Origin: Phyllobacteriaceae bacterium
Lineage (GTDB): Bacteria; Pseudomonadota; Alphaproteobacteria; Rhizobiales; Devosiaceae
Length of the DNA: 9,819 bases
Assembly: GCA_012799265.1 (NCBI GenBank)
Contig: JAAZLP010000425.1
Coordinates: 1-9,819, forward strand
Direction of reading: 5' to 3'
The notes beneath the pieces were generated by a model. It was given only the letters and a program-made list of their open reading frames with translations. It had not been told where the DNA came from and did not search any database. This document shows positions 1 to 7,071 of this stretch, in pieces (positions within the stretch are counted from its first letter, which is position 1; each line of letters starts with the position of its first letter). The translations under genes were made by a program, and so were the position numbers.

Positions 1-217
1 CGCGGACGCGACGGACAATGTCACCCGAGCCGAGCTGGATGACTTCTGCCTTGAGGCCGGTTTCCTGTTCAAATACCGGCAGCAGGCGATCGACGATCGA
101 TGATTTGTGCGCCGTATAAACGACCACGGAGCCTTCTGCGGCCTGCGCCGGGCTCATCGCGGTGGTGGCCGCCAGCGAGAGCGCCAGGCCAAGCAATGTT
201 CGTCTTGCAACACCCAT
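1..217 (-). CDS. Periplasmic binding protein of a ferric-iron-type ABC importer, N-terminal part (runs off the left edge)
   Basis: Only the first 72 codons are present; the rest lies left of the window. The protein starts with a Sec signal peptide: MGVARRTLLG, a hydrophobic stretch at residues 8-21, and likely cleavage after AQA at 26. The mature start follows: VVVYTAHKSSIVDRLL, then PVFEQETGLKAEV and LGSGDIVRR. This order (VVVY near the mature N-terminus, a PxFE-x-ETG helix) is typical of the AfuA/FbpA (COG1840) family that binds Fe(III), phosphonates or other small anions. Start choice: AAGGAGG (224-230) abuts an upstream in-frame ATG at 223 but lies 6 nt from the ATG at 217, so 217 is the real start. 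It is divergent from an ATPase and permease of the matching transporter class, so the three probably form one importer. The ligand is unknown because the ligand-binding C-terminal half is not visible. Confidence 0.85.
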   Translation of the reverse strand, partial: MGVARRTLLGLALSLAATTAMSPAQAAEGSVVVYTAHKSSIVDRLLPVFEQETGLKAEVIQLGSGDIVRRVR

Positions 218-223
218 TTCCAT

Positions 224-230
224 CCTCCTT
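224..230 (-). promoter_or_regulatory. Ribosome binding site that decides the start of the leftward binding-protein gene
   Basis: On the minus strand AAGGAGG is followed directly by ATGGAAATG. The first ATG has no spacer and the second has 6 nt, so the second (217) is the usable start codon. Confidence 0.75.
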
Positions 231-238
231 GTTCGTTT

Positions 239-267
239 CGATCAGAAAAATGATCATTTACGATCAT
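239..267. promoter_or_regulatory. Candidate operator: three GATCA elements, including an inverted repeat, in the divergent gap
   Basis: GATCA occurs at 240-244, 252-256 and 262-266. ATGATC (250-255) and GATCAT (262-267) form a perfect 6-bp inverted repeat with a 6-nt spacer. The elements are 10-12 bp apart, about one helical turn, and overlap the -10 and start region of the putative leftward promoter. This would suit a repressor controlling both divergent units. No regulator gene is in view and the binding family is not identified. Confidence 0.35.
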
Positions 268-291
268 GGAGCCTTGTTTCGCTTGTTGCAA
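263..291 (-). promoter_or_regulatory. Possible sigma-70-type promoter for the leftward binding-protein gene
   Basis: On the minus strand TTGCAA (291-286) is followed by a 17-nt spacer and CATGAT (268-263), 4 of 6 matches to TATAAT. This would start the RNA about 40 nt upstream of the ATG at 217. It is a weak match found by eye. For the opposite gene I find only a poor candidate (TTGTTG at 283-288, 16 nt, TTTGAT at 305-310). Confidence 0.3.
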
Positions 292-343
292 TACGAAAAG
301 TGTGTTTGATTTTTTAACACTTGTTCCGGGATGAGGGTTGAGC

Positions 344-1405
344 ATGGCCTATCTGACAGTTGTCGACGGCGTTAAGCAGTTCGTCGGGTTCCGCGCCTTG
401 AACGGCGTATCGATCTCGGTCGAGCAGGGAGAGTTTTTCACCCTCCTCGGGCCTTCCGGCTGCGGAAAGACAACGCTTCTGCGCGCCATTGCCGGGTTCA
501 ATGATCTTACCTCCGGCACCATCACCCTTGCCGGCAAGGATCTGCGCTCGGTGCCGCCGCACCAGCGCGATATCGGCATGGTGTTTCAGGACTATGCGGT
601 ATTCCCCCATCTGAGCGTCTTCGACAATGTCGCCTTCGGCCTCAAGCCGCGAAAGGTGCCGCAGGCCGAAATCAAGACCCGCGTGGCCGAGGCTCTCGAC
701 GCCGTGCATCTGGGCGCGCTGGCCGAAAGGCTTCCCGCCGCCATGTCGGGCGGTCAGCAGCAGCGTATCGGCCTCGCCCGCGCCATGGTGATCAATCCGC
801 GCCTCCTGCTCATGGATGAGCCGCTGTCGAACCTCGACGCCAAGCTGCGTATCGAGTTGCGCGAGGAAATCCGCGACATCCAGAAGCGCGTCGACATCGC
901 CACCATCTATGTGACGCATGATCAGGAAGAGGCGCTGGCCATTTCCGACCGCATCTGCGTGATGAGTGCAGGCCAGATCGAGCAGATCGGCACGCCGCAG
1001 GAAATCTATGGCGATCCGCAGACCCTGTTCGTCGCCAATTTCGTCGGCACGCTGAACACCCTCGATACCGGCCCCAATCTTGAGCGGATGCTGGGTCAGT
1101 TGAGCCTGCGGGCGCCCAATGCTGACACCTGGACCATTCGTCCCGAAAGCCTGCGCCTCGTGGGTGAAGGGGAAGGCGCCGGACCCGATCATGCCGCGCT
1201 CGAAGGCACCGTTGCCAAGTTCACCTATCTCGGCCGCGAGGCGCATGTTCTGGTCAAGACCGATGTCGGCGAGCTCGTAGTGCAGCTGGGCGCAGCCGAA
1301 CTCAAGACGCTGCGCAGCCCGGGTGACAGGGTCTTTGTGCTGGTGCCGCGCGACGCCCTGATGGCCTTTGACGCCGATACCAAGCGTATCAAGCTGGAGG
1401 ACTAG
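344..1405 (+). CDS. ATP-binding protein of a ferric-iron/polyamine-type ABC importer
   Basis: A 353-residue ATPase that powers the membrane permease encoded just downstream. All nucleotide-binding motifs are intact: Walker A GPSGCGKT (36-43), Q-loop MVFQD (Gln82), signature SGGQQQR (135-141), Walker B LLLMDE (154-159), D-loop SNLDA and switch His192 in THD. The C-terminal third (about 225-353) is a TOBE-type regulatory domain with the IRPES element usual in FbpC/PotA-like subunits. Start choice: GAGGG (333-337) lies 6 nt before the ATG at 344; the in-frame TTG at 338 leaves no spacer and is unlikely. The permease gene follows after 2 nt, with its ribosome site GGAGG (1396-1400) inside the last codons of this gene. 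Family order (ATPase, fused permease, divergent COG1840 binding protein) points to Fe(III)-type transport, but ATPases do not show the substrate. Confidence 0.93.
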   Translation: MAYLTVVDGVKQFVGFRALNGVSISVEQGEFFTLLGPSGCGKTTLLRAIAGFNDLTSGTITLAGKDLRSVPPHQRDIGMVFQDYAVFPHLSVFDNVAFGLKPRKVPQAEIKTRVAEALDAVHLGALAERLPAAMSGGQQQRIGLARAMVINPRLLLMDEPLSNLDAKLRIELREEIRDIQKRVDIATIYVTHDQEEALAISDRICVMSAGQIEQIGTPQEIYGDPQTLFVANFVGTLNTLDTGPNLERMLGQLSLRAPNADTWTIRPESLRLVGEGEGAGPDHAALEGTVAKFTYLGREAHVLVKTDVGELVVQLGAAELKTLRSPGDRVFVLVPRDALMAFDADTKRIKLED

Positions 1406-1407
1406 CC

Positions 1408-3051
1408 ATGACCAGACGGTTCGACTTCTGGTCGCTGGTCAGTATCGCGACATGGGCCATCCTGCTGCTGCTGCTCATCATCCCCGTCGGGTCGGTGCTG
1501 CTGTCGAGCTTTATCGACCGCTCCGGCAATACGACGATTGCCAATTACCTCGCCTTCATGTCCGAGCCGCGCTACCAGCGCGCCTTCGTCAATACGCTGA
1601 TCGTCGGCTTTGGCGGGCTTTTCGGGGCCATGCTGCTGGGCTCGATCATGGCCTTCTGTATTTCCCGCTTCCAGATCAAGGGCAGCCGTTTCGTATCCCT
1701 GCTCGCCATTCTGGCGCTGGTGTCGCCGCCCTTTATCGGCGCCTATTCCTGGATCGTGCTGTTTGGCGCCGGTGGCGTCGTTCGTGCCTGGGCGAAAGAA
1801 ATTGGCATCACCATGCCGCCCATCTATGGCGTCGGCGGCATCCTCATCGTCTTTGCGCTCAAATTCTATCCCTTCGTCTATCTGATGGTTTCGGGCGCGC
1901 TGTCCAACGTCAACCGCTCGCTCGAAGAAGCGGCGGAAGGCTTGGGGCTGACCCCGCTCCAGCGCACCTTCAAGATTTCCTTCCCGCTGGTGCTGCCGGC
2001 GCTGACGGCCGGTGGCCTTCTGGCGCTGATCCAGTCCATTGCCGACTTCGGTACGCCGCGTCTGCTCGGTCGCGGGTTCAACGTCCTGGCGACGGAAGCC
2101 TATGCGCTCTATTCGGCCGAGATCGGCTCCAACATGTCGATGGCGACGACCATCTCCATGGTGCTGATCTTTGTCTCGATGGCCTTTGTGATGATCCAGC
2201 GCTTCATGTCGCGTCGGAACGTCTACCACGGCAACATGATCAACAAGCCGGTCAAGATCCAGCTCAAGGGCTGGCGCAACTGGCTGGCGCATTTCGCCGT
2301 CTATTTCATCGGTCTCTGCGGCGCGATGCCGGTGATCATTTCAATCATCTATTCGTTCCGCAAAACCAGCGGCCCGGTGTTCCAGGAAGGTTTTGCGCTG
2401 CAGAGCTATGAACGCATCATGTTCAATCTGGGCGACGTGGTGCGCAATTCGCTGACCTTCTCGGCCATTGCCGTGGCACTGATCGTCATCGCGGGCACCA
2501 TTATCGGTGTGCTGGTCGCGCGACGTACGAATCTCAATACGTCGCTGCTCGATGGCGCCTTCATGATCCCCTATGTCATGCCGGGCATCGTCATCGGCAT
2601 CGCCTATATCGCGGCCTTCAATACCGGCCCGATCGTGCTGACCGGCACGGCAGCGATCATCATCCTCTCGATCTTCATCCGTCGTCTGCCCTATACGGTG
2701 CGAACGACGAGCACGGCGCTGCGGCAGATATCGCCCAGTCTTGAAGAGGCAGCCATTTCGCTCGGCTATAGCCCCTTCCAGGCCTTCCTAAGGGTGACGG
2801 TGCCGCTGATCGTGCCGGGGATCATCGCCGGCGCCATGCTGAGCTTTGTGACCGCGATCAACGAGCTCTCGTCCTCGCTGGTGCTCTATGTGGGTTCGAC
2901 CATCACCATGCCGGTGCGCATCTACCTGCTCATCCTTGATGGCGATTTCGGCACGGCGGCGGCGATGTCGACCATCCTCCTCGTCCTCAGCGGGATCGCG
3001 GTCTATATCGCCTTCCGCCTGATGGGCCGGAACGAACAGGCCCTGCTCTAA
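1408..3051 (+). CDS. Fused (double-length) permease of a ferric-iron-type ABC importer
   Basis: A 547-residue inner-membrane protein with two homologous halves, each a complete BPD_transp_1 domain. The first coupling (EAA) loop is near residues 171-200 (SLEEAAEGLGLTPLQ...FPLVLPAL). The second is near 444-473 (SLEEAAISLGYSPFQ...VPLIVPGI), about 273 residues later. Each half has about six hydrophobic segments, giving roughly 12 in total; the first is at about 10-35 (LLLLLIIPVGSVLL). This duplicated layout is that of FbpB/AfuB-type permeases for Fe(III) and related ligands, and one polypeptide replaces the usual two permease subunits. It follows the ATPase with a 2-nt gap and a good ribosome site 7 nt before the ATG, so the two are co-translated. 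No frameshift or truncation is seen. Substrate assignment is by family only. Confidence 0.92.
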   Translation: MTRRFDFWSLVSIATWAILLLLLIIPVGSVLLSSFIDRSGNTTIANYLAFMSEPRYQRAFVNTLIVGFGGLFGAMLLGSIMAFCISRFQIKGSRFVSLLAILALVSPPFIGAYSWIVLFGAGGVVRAWAKEIGITMPPIYGVGGILIVFALKFYPFVYLMVSGALSNVNRSLEEAAEGLGLTPLQRTFKISFPLVLPALTAGGLLALIQSIADFGTPRLLGRGFNVLATEAYALYSAEIGSNMSMATTISMVLIFVSMAFVMIQRFMSRRNVYHGNMINKPVKIQLKGWRNWLAHFAVYFIGLCGAMPVIISIIYSFRKTSGPVFQEGFALQSYERIMFNLGDVVRNSLTFSAIAVALIVIAGTIIGVLVARRTNLNTSLLDGAFMIPYVMPGIVIGIAYIAAFNTGPIVLTGTAAIIILSIFIRRLPYTVRTTSTALRQISPSLEEAAISLGYSPFQAFLRVTVPLIVPGIIAGAMLSFVTAINELSSSLVLYVGSTITMPVRIYLLILDGDFGTAAAMSTILLVLSGIAVYIAFRLMGRNEQALL

Positions 3052-3066
3052 GAGGGCACGAATAGG

Positions 3067-3100
3067 AAAGGCCCCCGGCGGATGATGCGGGGGACCTTTT
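3067..3100. terminator. Bidirectional hairpin terminator between convergent genes
   Basis: AAAGG-CCCCC (3067-3076) pairs with GGGGG-A-CCTTT (3089-3099), with a single bulged A and one extra G-C pair inside, around a loop of about 10 nt. The plus strand ends in TTTT (3097-3100) and the minus strand reads TTT from 3069-3067. It lies in the 68-bp gap between the stop codons of the rightward permease (3051) and the leftward aldolase-like gene (3120), so it can serve both. Confidence 0.8.
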
Positions 3101-3119
3101 CATATTCCGGATTTGACGC

Positions 3120-3869
3120 TTAGCGTGGCTTGGCCGCGTTTTGTCGACGCCATTCTTCATATTCGTCATTGGCGTCAGGATGGAGCGGGTAATAGCGCTT
3201 GAGCGATTCCCCGGCCATCAGCTTCATGCGCGAGAACTCTTCCCATTCGGCGTGTTTCTGGCCGTCCTCGATGACCTGTTCCGCCATGGAGACGGGCACG
3301 ACGACCGCGCCATCGTCATCGGCGATAATGATGTCGCCGGGCACGACCGTGACCCCGCCACAGGCAATGGTGACATTGACGGCATTGGGGAAGATGTCGG
3401 TCTGGACGTGATAGTTGGGCGACCAGCCCTTGAGCCAGAGCGCCAGATCGAGCTTTTCGACATTGGGGCGGTCGCGCATGACGCCATCGATGATGATGCC
3501 GGCGCCGCCGCGACCCTTGAAATAGGTCGACATCATGTCCCCGAAAATGCCCGAGCGCATGTCGCCGCGCGCATCGACCACGACCACGTCGCCCTCCTGC
3601 ACATGATAGAGCACATGGCGATGGAGCTGGGTTTCCGGGTCCGCATATTCGCCTTCGCTGAAGAGGTCGGGGCGCTGGGGCAGACATTGCAGCGTCAGGG
3701 CCGGGCCGCAGATCACCTTGCCCTTGGTCTGGGGCAGGATGCCGGTCATGTGGGGATTGCGAAAACCCATATGGCCGAGCGTGCCGGCGACGGTCGCCGC
3801 ACCAAGGCTTCTGATGGCCTCGATGATCTCCTTTGAGGGTCGCTTGATTTCCTGACCTTGCGTCGTCAC
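3120..3869 (-). CDS. RraA-family protein, probable metal-dependent aldolase or lyase acting on a keto acid
   Basis: A 249-residue cytoplasmic protein of the RraA-like family, which includes 4-hydroxy-4-methyl-2-oxoglutarate (HMG) aldolases and the E. coli RNase E inhibitor RraA. Visible marks are the substrate-pocket segment GDVVVVDARGD (93-103), GIFGDMMSTYFKGRG (107-121), then IIIDGVMRD with Arg132-Asp133, and VVPGDIIIADDDGAVVVP in the C-terminal half. The Arg-Asp pair is the substrate/Mg-binding pair of the aldolases, so an enzyme is more likely than an RNase regulator. The acidic residue expected two residues after the pair is Asn136 here. The start is GTG at 3869: GGAG (3876-3879) lies 6 nt away. 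It is the last gene of the operon, 26 nt after the dehydratase, so it probably acts on the dehydratase product. At 249 residues it is longer than minimal RraA proteins (about 160), having extra N- and C-terminal segments. The reaction is inferred. Confidence 0.8.
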   Translation of the reverse strand: MTTQGQEIKRPSKEIIEAIRSLGAATVAGTLGHMGFRNPHMTGILPQTKGKVICGPALTLQCLPQRPDLFSEGEYADPETQLHRHVLYHVQEGDVVVVDARGDMRSGIFGDMMSTYFKGRGGAGIIIDGVMRDRPNVEKLDLALWLKGWSPNYHVQTDIFPNAVNVTIACGGVTVVPGDIIIADDDGAVVVPVSMAEQVIEDGQKHAEWEEFSRMKLMAGESLKRYYPLHPDANDEYEEWRRQNAAKPR

Positions 3870-3895
3870 TCAAATCTCCATGCGGCCCTTCGGCC

Positions 3896-5056
3896 TTACC
3901 AATTGGTCACTGAACCGTCGTTGCGTCTGAGATGCGGGGCTTCCCAGAATTCGAAGCTCTGCTTCGCAAGCAGCGCCTCATTGACCTCGACCCCGAGCCC
4001 CGGCGCATCGCTGACCGGATAGACGGCGCCGTCGAGGCGCGGCTGGACGGGGAAGAAGTCTTCATTGTCAAAGCCGAGCCCGCGCTCGGGGGCGCGGGTT
4101 TCGAGCCAGGCGAAATTGGGCACGGCCGCGCTCATATGGATGGTGGCGGCGGTGCAGACCGGGCCGAGCGGATTGTGCGGCATGAGATCGACATAATGCG
4201 CCTCGCTCCAGCCGGCGATTTTCATCGCCTCAGTGAAGCCGCCGACATTACAGATGTCGATGCGATTGAACTGATGGATGCCCCGTTCGATATAGGGCAG
4301 GAACTGCCACTTGCTGGCAAATTCCTCGCCGATGGCGAAGGGGATATCGGTGAGCGTGCGGAGCGATTCATAGGCCTCCGGCGTCTCGTCGCGGATGGGC
4401 TCTTCGAGGAAGTCGAGCACGCCGCGGTCGAGCCTTGCGCAGAAGCTGGCCGCCTCGGCGACGGAGAGGCGATGGTGATAGTCGATGCCGAGGACGACTT
4501 CATCGCCCAGTTCTTCGCGGGCGCGATTGAGAACCCGCGCGGTAGCGGCGATCGACTGGCGGGGCTCAAAAATTTCCGGACTGTCCTGGCCGATGGGGAA
4601 GAAGCGGATGGCGTCAAAACCCATTTCCATGAGCTCGCGCGCCCGCTCGACGGCGCCTTCGCCGGCGCTGTCGCCGGTGGAGGCGAAGGTGGGGATGACA
4701 TGGCGCTGCTTGCCGCCGAGGAGTTCATAGACCGGCACGCCGAGCGCCTTGCCCTTGATGTCATGGAGCGCGATGTCGATGGCTGAGATCGCCGCCTGGA
4801 GCACGCGCCCGCCCTCGAAATACTGGCTGCGGTAGATCTCCTGCCAGATGCGGCCGATCTGCATTGCATCCTGGCCGATGAGAAACTCGCGGAAATGCTC
4901 GACCGCGCCGGCTACCGCCTTCTCGCGCCCGGTCAGCCCGCTTTCGCCCCAGCCGAAAATGCCCTCATTGGTCTCGACCTTGAGCAGGAACTGGTTCCTG
5001 ATGCCGACGCGGACGGGATAGGTCTTGATGTCGGTGATCGTCAGCTTGGGGGGCAT
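3896..5056 (-). CDS. Enolase-superfamily sugar-acid dehydratase (D-galactonate dehydratase-like)
   Basis: A 386-residue mandelate racemase/muconate lactonizing family enzyme that would remove water from an aldonic acid to give a 2-keto-3-deoxy acid. The N-terminal capping domain is about 1-125 (KVETNEGIFGWGE, then DIALHDIKGKALGVPVYELLGG), followed by the barrel. Likely metal ligands are Asp192, Glu218 (LEEP) and Glu244 (IGEE). Likely catalytic groups are His194 (IDYHH), the dyad Asp267-His294 (RIDIC; MPHNPLGP) and Glu319. As I recall the DgoD numbering (183, 185, 209, 235, 258, 285, 310), all seven are shifted by exactly 9. The KxN element of DgoD is replaced by Arg151-Phe-Phe, so the substrate may differ. 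Start: ATG 5056 begins at the conserved KLTITDIKTYPV; an upstream TTG at 5119 would overlap the ATPase gene and add unconserved residues. No good Shine-Dalgarno is seen at 5056, so translation may be coupled to the ATPase, whose stop is 25 nt upstream. Confidence 0.9.
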   Translation of the reverse strand: MPPKLTITDIKTYPVRVGIRNQFLLKVETNEGIFGWGESGLTGREKAVAGAVEHFREFLIGQDAMQIGRIWQEIYRSQYFEGGRVLQAAISAIDIALHDIKGKALGVPVYELLGGKQRHVIPTFASTGDSAGEGAVERARELMEMGFDAIRFFPIGQDSPEIFEPRQSIAATARVLNRAREELGDEVVLGIDYHHRLSVAEAASFCARLDRGVLDFLEEPIRDETPEAYESLRTLTDIPFAIGEEFASKWQFLPYIERGIHQFNRIDICNVGGFTEAMKIAGWSEAHYVDLMPHNPLGPVCTAATIHMSAAVPNFAWLETRAPERGLGFDNEDFFPVQPRLDGAVYPVSDAPGLGVEVNEALLAKQSFEFWEAPHLRRNDGSVTNW

Positions 5057-5081
5057 TTTCGGGTCTCGGGCGAGCAGGGGC

Positions 5082-6179
5082 TCATTCGGCGCGGAGCGCC
5101 ATTTCAGTTTCACCGTCAAAGAGGTGGATGCGGTCCTGATCGAATTCGAGCCAGACCATTTCGTCAGGCTCGACGATCACCGAAGGCGGCAGGCTGATAT
5201 TGACGATTGCGCCGGAAAGGAAGGCCTGAACGAAGGTGATGTCGCCTGTCGGCTCGACCGTATAGACCTTGGCCGGGACGGCATCGCCGAGCTTTTCCTT
5301 GTGTAGCCTGATGGTCGAATGGCGCGCGCCGAGCACGACTTTCTTGCTCCTGGCATTGGCGACCTTGCGGGCGTTTTCGGCCGATAGCGGCAGGTGCCAG
5401 CCCTCGGCGCTGGTGAGCGATGTGATGCCGTTGGTGCTGCTGACTTCGAGCGGCACAAGGCTCATCGCAGGGCTGCCGACAAAGCTCGCGACAAACATGT
5501 TGACCGGATTGGCGAAGACCTGGGCCGGGGTGTCGTACTGCTGGAGGAGACCGCCATTCATCACGGCCATCTTGTCGGCCATGGTCACGGCTTCGAGCTG
5601 GTCGTGGGTCACATAGATGATGGTGGCGTTGAGGTCCTGGTGGAAGCGCTTGATCTCGGAGCGCATCTGCACGCGCAGCTTGGCGTCGAGATTGGAGAGC
5701 GGCTCGTCCATGAGGAAGACGGCAGGGTCGCGCACGAGGGCACGGCCGAGGGCGACGCGCTGCTGCTGGCCGCCCGAGAGTTCGCGCGGCTTGCGTTCGA
5801 GGAGATGGGTGATGTCGAGCACCTTGGCCGCCTCGCGCACCTTGCGGTCGATCTCGTCCTTGGGGAGCTTGCGCATCTGCAGCGGGAAGGCGAGGTTCTG
5901 GAACACCGTCTTCTGCGGATAGAGCGCGTAGTTCTGGAACACCATGGCGATGTCCCGGTCCTTGGGATCGAGATCATTGACCACGCGGTCGCCGATGATG
6001 ATGTCGCCCGAGGTGATCGGGATCAGCCCCGCGACGAGATTGAGCGTCGTTGTCTTGCCGCAGCCGGACGGGCCGACCAGGGCGACGAATTCGCCATCAT
6101 TGACCGTCAGCGACACATCCTTGGCCGCATAGACCGAGCCATAGGTCTTGACGAGATCTTTCAGAACCACCTGGGCCAT
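5082..6179 (-). CDS. ATP-binding protein of a carbohydrate (CUT1) ABC importer, MalK/UgpC type
   Basis: A 365-residue ATPase, the usual length for MalK/UgpC/MsmK subunits, which energises the two permeases encoded just upstream in the operon. Motifs are complete: Walker A GPSGCGKT (36-43), Q-loop MVFQN (Gln81), signature LSGGQQQR (133-140), Walker B VFLMDE (153-158), SNLDA, and switch His191 in THDQLEA. From about 235 a TOBE/OB-type regulatory domain follows, ending with DQDRIHLFDGET, as in UgpC-like proteins; the usual GIRPE element reads GARHS here. Start choice: GAAGG, overlapping the TAG stop of the preceding permease gene, lies 6 nt from the ATG at 6179; the in-frame GTG at 6221 would reach into that gene and has no ribosome site. 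Such ATPases can be shared by several importers in the cell. It is placed after the permeases and before the two enzymes. Confidence 0.95.
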   Translation of the reverse strand: MAQVVLKDLVKTYGSVYAAKDVSLTVNDGEFVALVGPSGCGKTTTLNLVAGLIPITSGDIIIGDRVVNDLDPKDRDIAMVFQNYALYPQKTVFQNLAFPLQMRKLPKDEIDRKVREAAKVLDITHLLERKPRELSGGQQQRVALGRALVRDPAVFLMDEPLSNLDAKLRVQMRSEIKRFHQDLNATIIYVTHDQLEAVTMADKMAVMNGGLLQQYDTPAQVFANPVNMFVASFVGSPAMSLVPLEVSSTNGITSLTSAEGWHLPLSAENARKVANARSKKVVLGARHSTIRLHKEKLGDAVPAKVYTVEPTGDITFVQAFLSGAIVNISLPPSVIVEPDEMVWLEFDQDRIHLFDGETEMALRAE

Positions 6180-6189
6180 GGAATACCTT

Positions 6190-7071
6190 CTAGTGTTTGA
6201 CGGCGCCTTCGGTGAGGGCACGCACGAAGTATTTCTGGAGAAGCAGGAACAGCACCACGACCGGGACGCTCATGATGAAGCTGGCCGCCATCAGACCCGG
6301 GAAGTCGGTGGTGTTTTCCGAGAAGAAGCGCTGGATGCCGACTGGCAGGGTCAGCTGCTCATTCTTGGTGAGGAAGGTCGCGGCGTAGATATATTCGTTC
6401 CAGGCGCCGATAAAGGAATAGATCGCCGTGGCGATTATCCCCGGCACCGAGAGCGGCGTAACGATCAGAAGGAACGCCTGGAAACGCGTCGCGCCGTCGA
6501 TCCGCGCCGCCTGTTCAAGCTGGATCGGGATGTTGTCGTAGAACCCCTTGAGCAGCCAGATCGCGAGCGGCAGGCCGAAGGTGAGATAGGTGAGGATCAG
6601 CGATCCATGCGTATTCACCAGCCCCAGCCAGCGCATCAGAATGAAGAGCGGCACGAGGAAGATCACGGCCGGGAACATGTTGCGCAGCAGCACGGAGAAG
6701 AAGAGGAACTTCCGCCCCGGGAAGTTGAAGCGCGAGAAGGCATAGGCTGCCGGCACGGCGACGACCACGGCAAGGATCGTCGTCACGAAGGAGACGAAGA
6801 GGCTGTTCCAGAAGAAGCGCAGGAAGTCCTGCCCGACGCTGTTCTGCGGATCGAGCAGCTTCTGGTAACTCGCCATGGTCGGCTCGGTCGGCCACCATTG
6901 CGGCGGGAACTGCATGGCCGCAAAGCCGGATTTGATCGAGGTGAGGATCATCCAGGCCATGGGCAGGGCGGTATAGAGCAGCATGATCACGAGGAAGATG
7001 CGCCCGGTCCAGCGCCAGCCGTCGATCTGCTTGCGCGGGCGGGGAGTGGTGATGTCGCCGGTGGAGCTCAT
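6190..7071 (-). CDS. Inner-membrane permease of a CUT1 carbohydrate ABC importer, MalG/UgpE type
   Basis: A 293-residue permease of the COG0395 class and one half of the heterodimeric channel. The first membrane segment is near residues 21-42 (FLVIMLLYTALPMAWMIL) and is followed by a periplasmic stretch (FPPQWWPTEPTMASYQKLL) typical of MalG homologues. The coupling loop is near 181-210 (QLEQAARIDGATRFQAFLLI, then PLSVPGI), with the conserved E-AA---G pattern that docks on the ATPase. About six hydrophobic segments are visible, and the C-terminus FVRALTEGAVKH is the usual short MalG-type tail with the GAVK element. Its ATG overlaps the TGA of the preceding permease as ATGA (7068-7071), and AGGAG (7080-7084) sits 8 nt upstream, so the two permeases are translationally coupled for 1:1 supply. 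The sugar specificity cannot be told from it. Confidence 0.94.
   Translation of the reverse strand: MSSTGDITTPRPRKQIDGWRWTGRIFLVIMLLYTALPMAWMILTSIKSGFAAMQFPPQWWPTEPTMASYQKLLDPQNSVGQDFLRFFWNSLFVSFVTTILAVVVAVPAAYAFSRFNFPGRKFLFFSVLLRNMFPAVIFLVPLFILMRWLGLVNTHGSLILTYLTFGLPLAIWLLKGFYDNIPIQLEQAARIDGATRFQAFLLIVTPLSVPGIIATAIYSFIGAWNEYIYAATFLTKNEQLTLPVGIQRFFSENTTDFPGLMAASFIMSVPVVVLFLLLQKYFVRALTEGAVKH

Noticed and set aside
100..309. Small plus-strand frame (69 codons) in and near the divergent gap
   Set aside because: It overlaps the signal-peptide region of the leftward binding protein and has no ribosome site or recognisable product.
314..1246. Minus-strand frame (310 codons) opposite the iron-type ATPase
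   Set aside because: The ATPase frame carries complete motifs; this one has no conserved feature.
1368..2411. Plus-strand frame (347 codons) overlapping the fused permease
   Set aside because: Out of frame with the permease, Arg/Ala/Gly-rich, no ribosome site; the permease frame has membrane segments and EAA loops.
3882..3895. Tiny GGCC-GAAG-GGCC hairpin between the dehydratase and the RraA-family gene
   Set aside because: Only 4 bp, with no U-run; too short to call a terminator or regulatory element.
3932..4786. Plus-strand frame (284 codons) opposite the dehydratase
   Set aside because: No domain seen; shadow of a gene with a full catalytic set.
5057..5119. Longer dehydratase beginning at a TTG (5119)
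   Set aside because: It would overlap the ATPase gene by 38 bp and add 21 residues absent from the family; the fold begins just after the ATG at 5056.
5394..6200. Plus-strand open frame (268 codons) opposite the MalK-type ATPase
   Set aside because: The opposite strand carries every ABC motif intact. This frame has none and is a shadow.
6180..6221. Longer MalK-type ATPase beginning at a GTG (6221)
   Set aside because: It would reach into the permease gene and lacks a ribosome site; GAAGG is well placed for the ATG at 6179.
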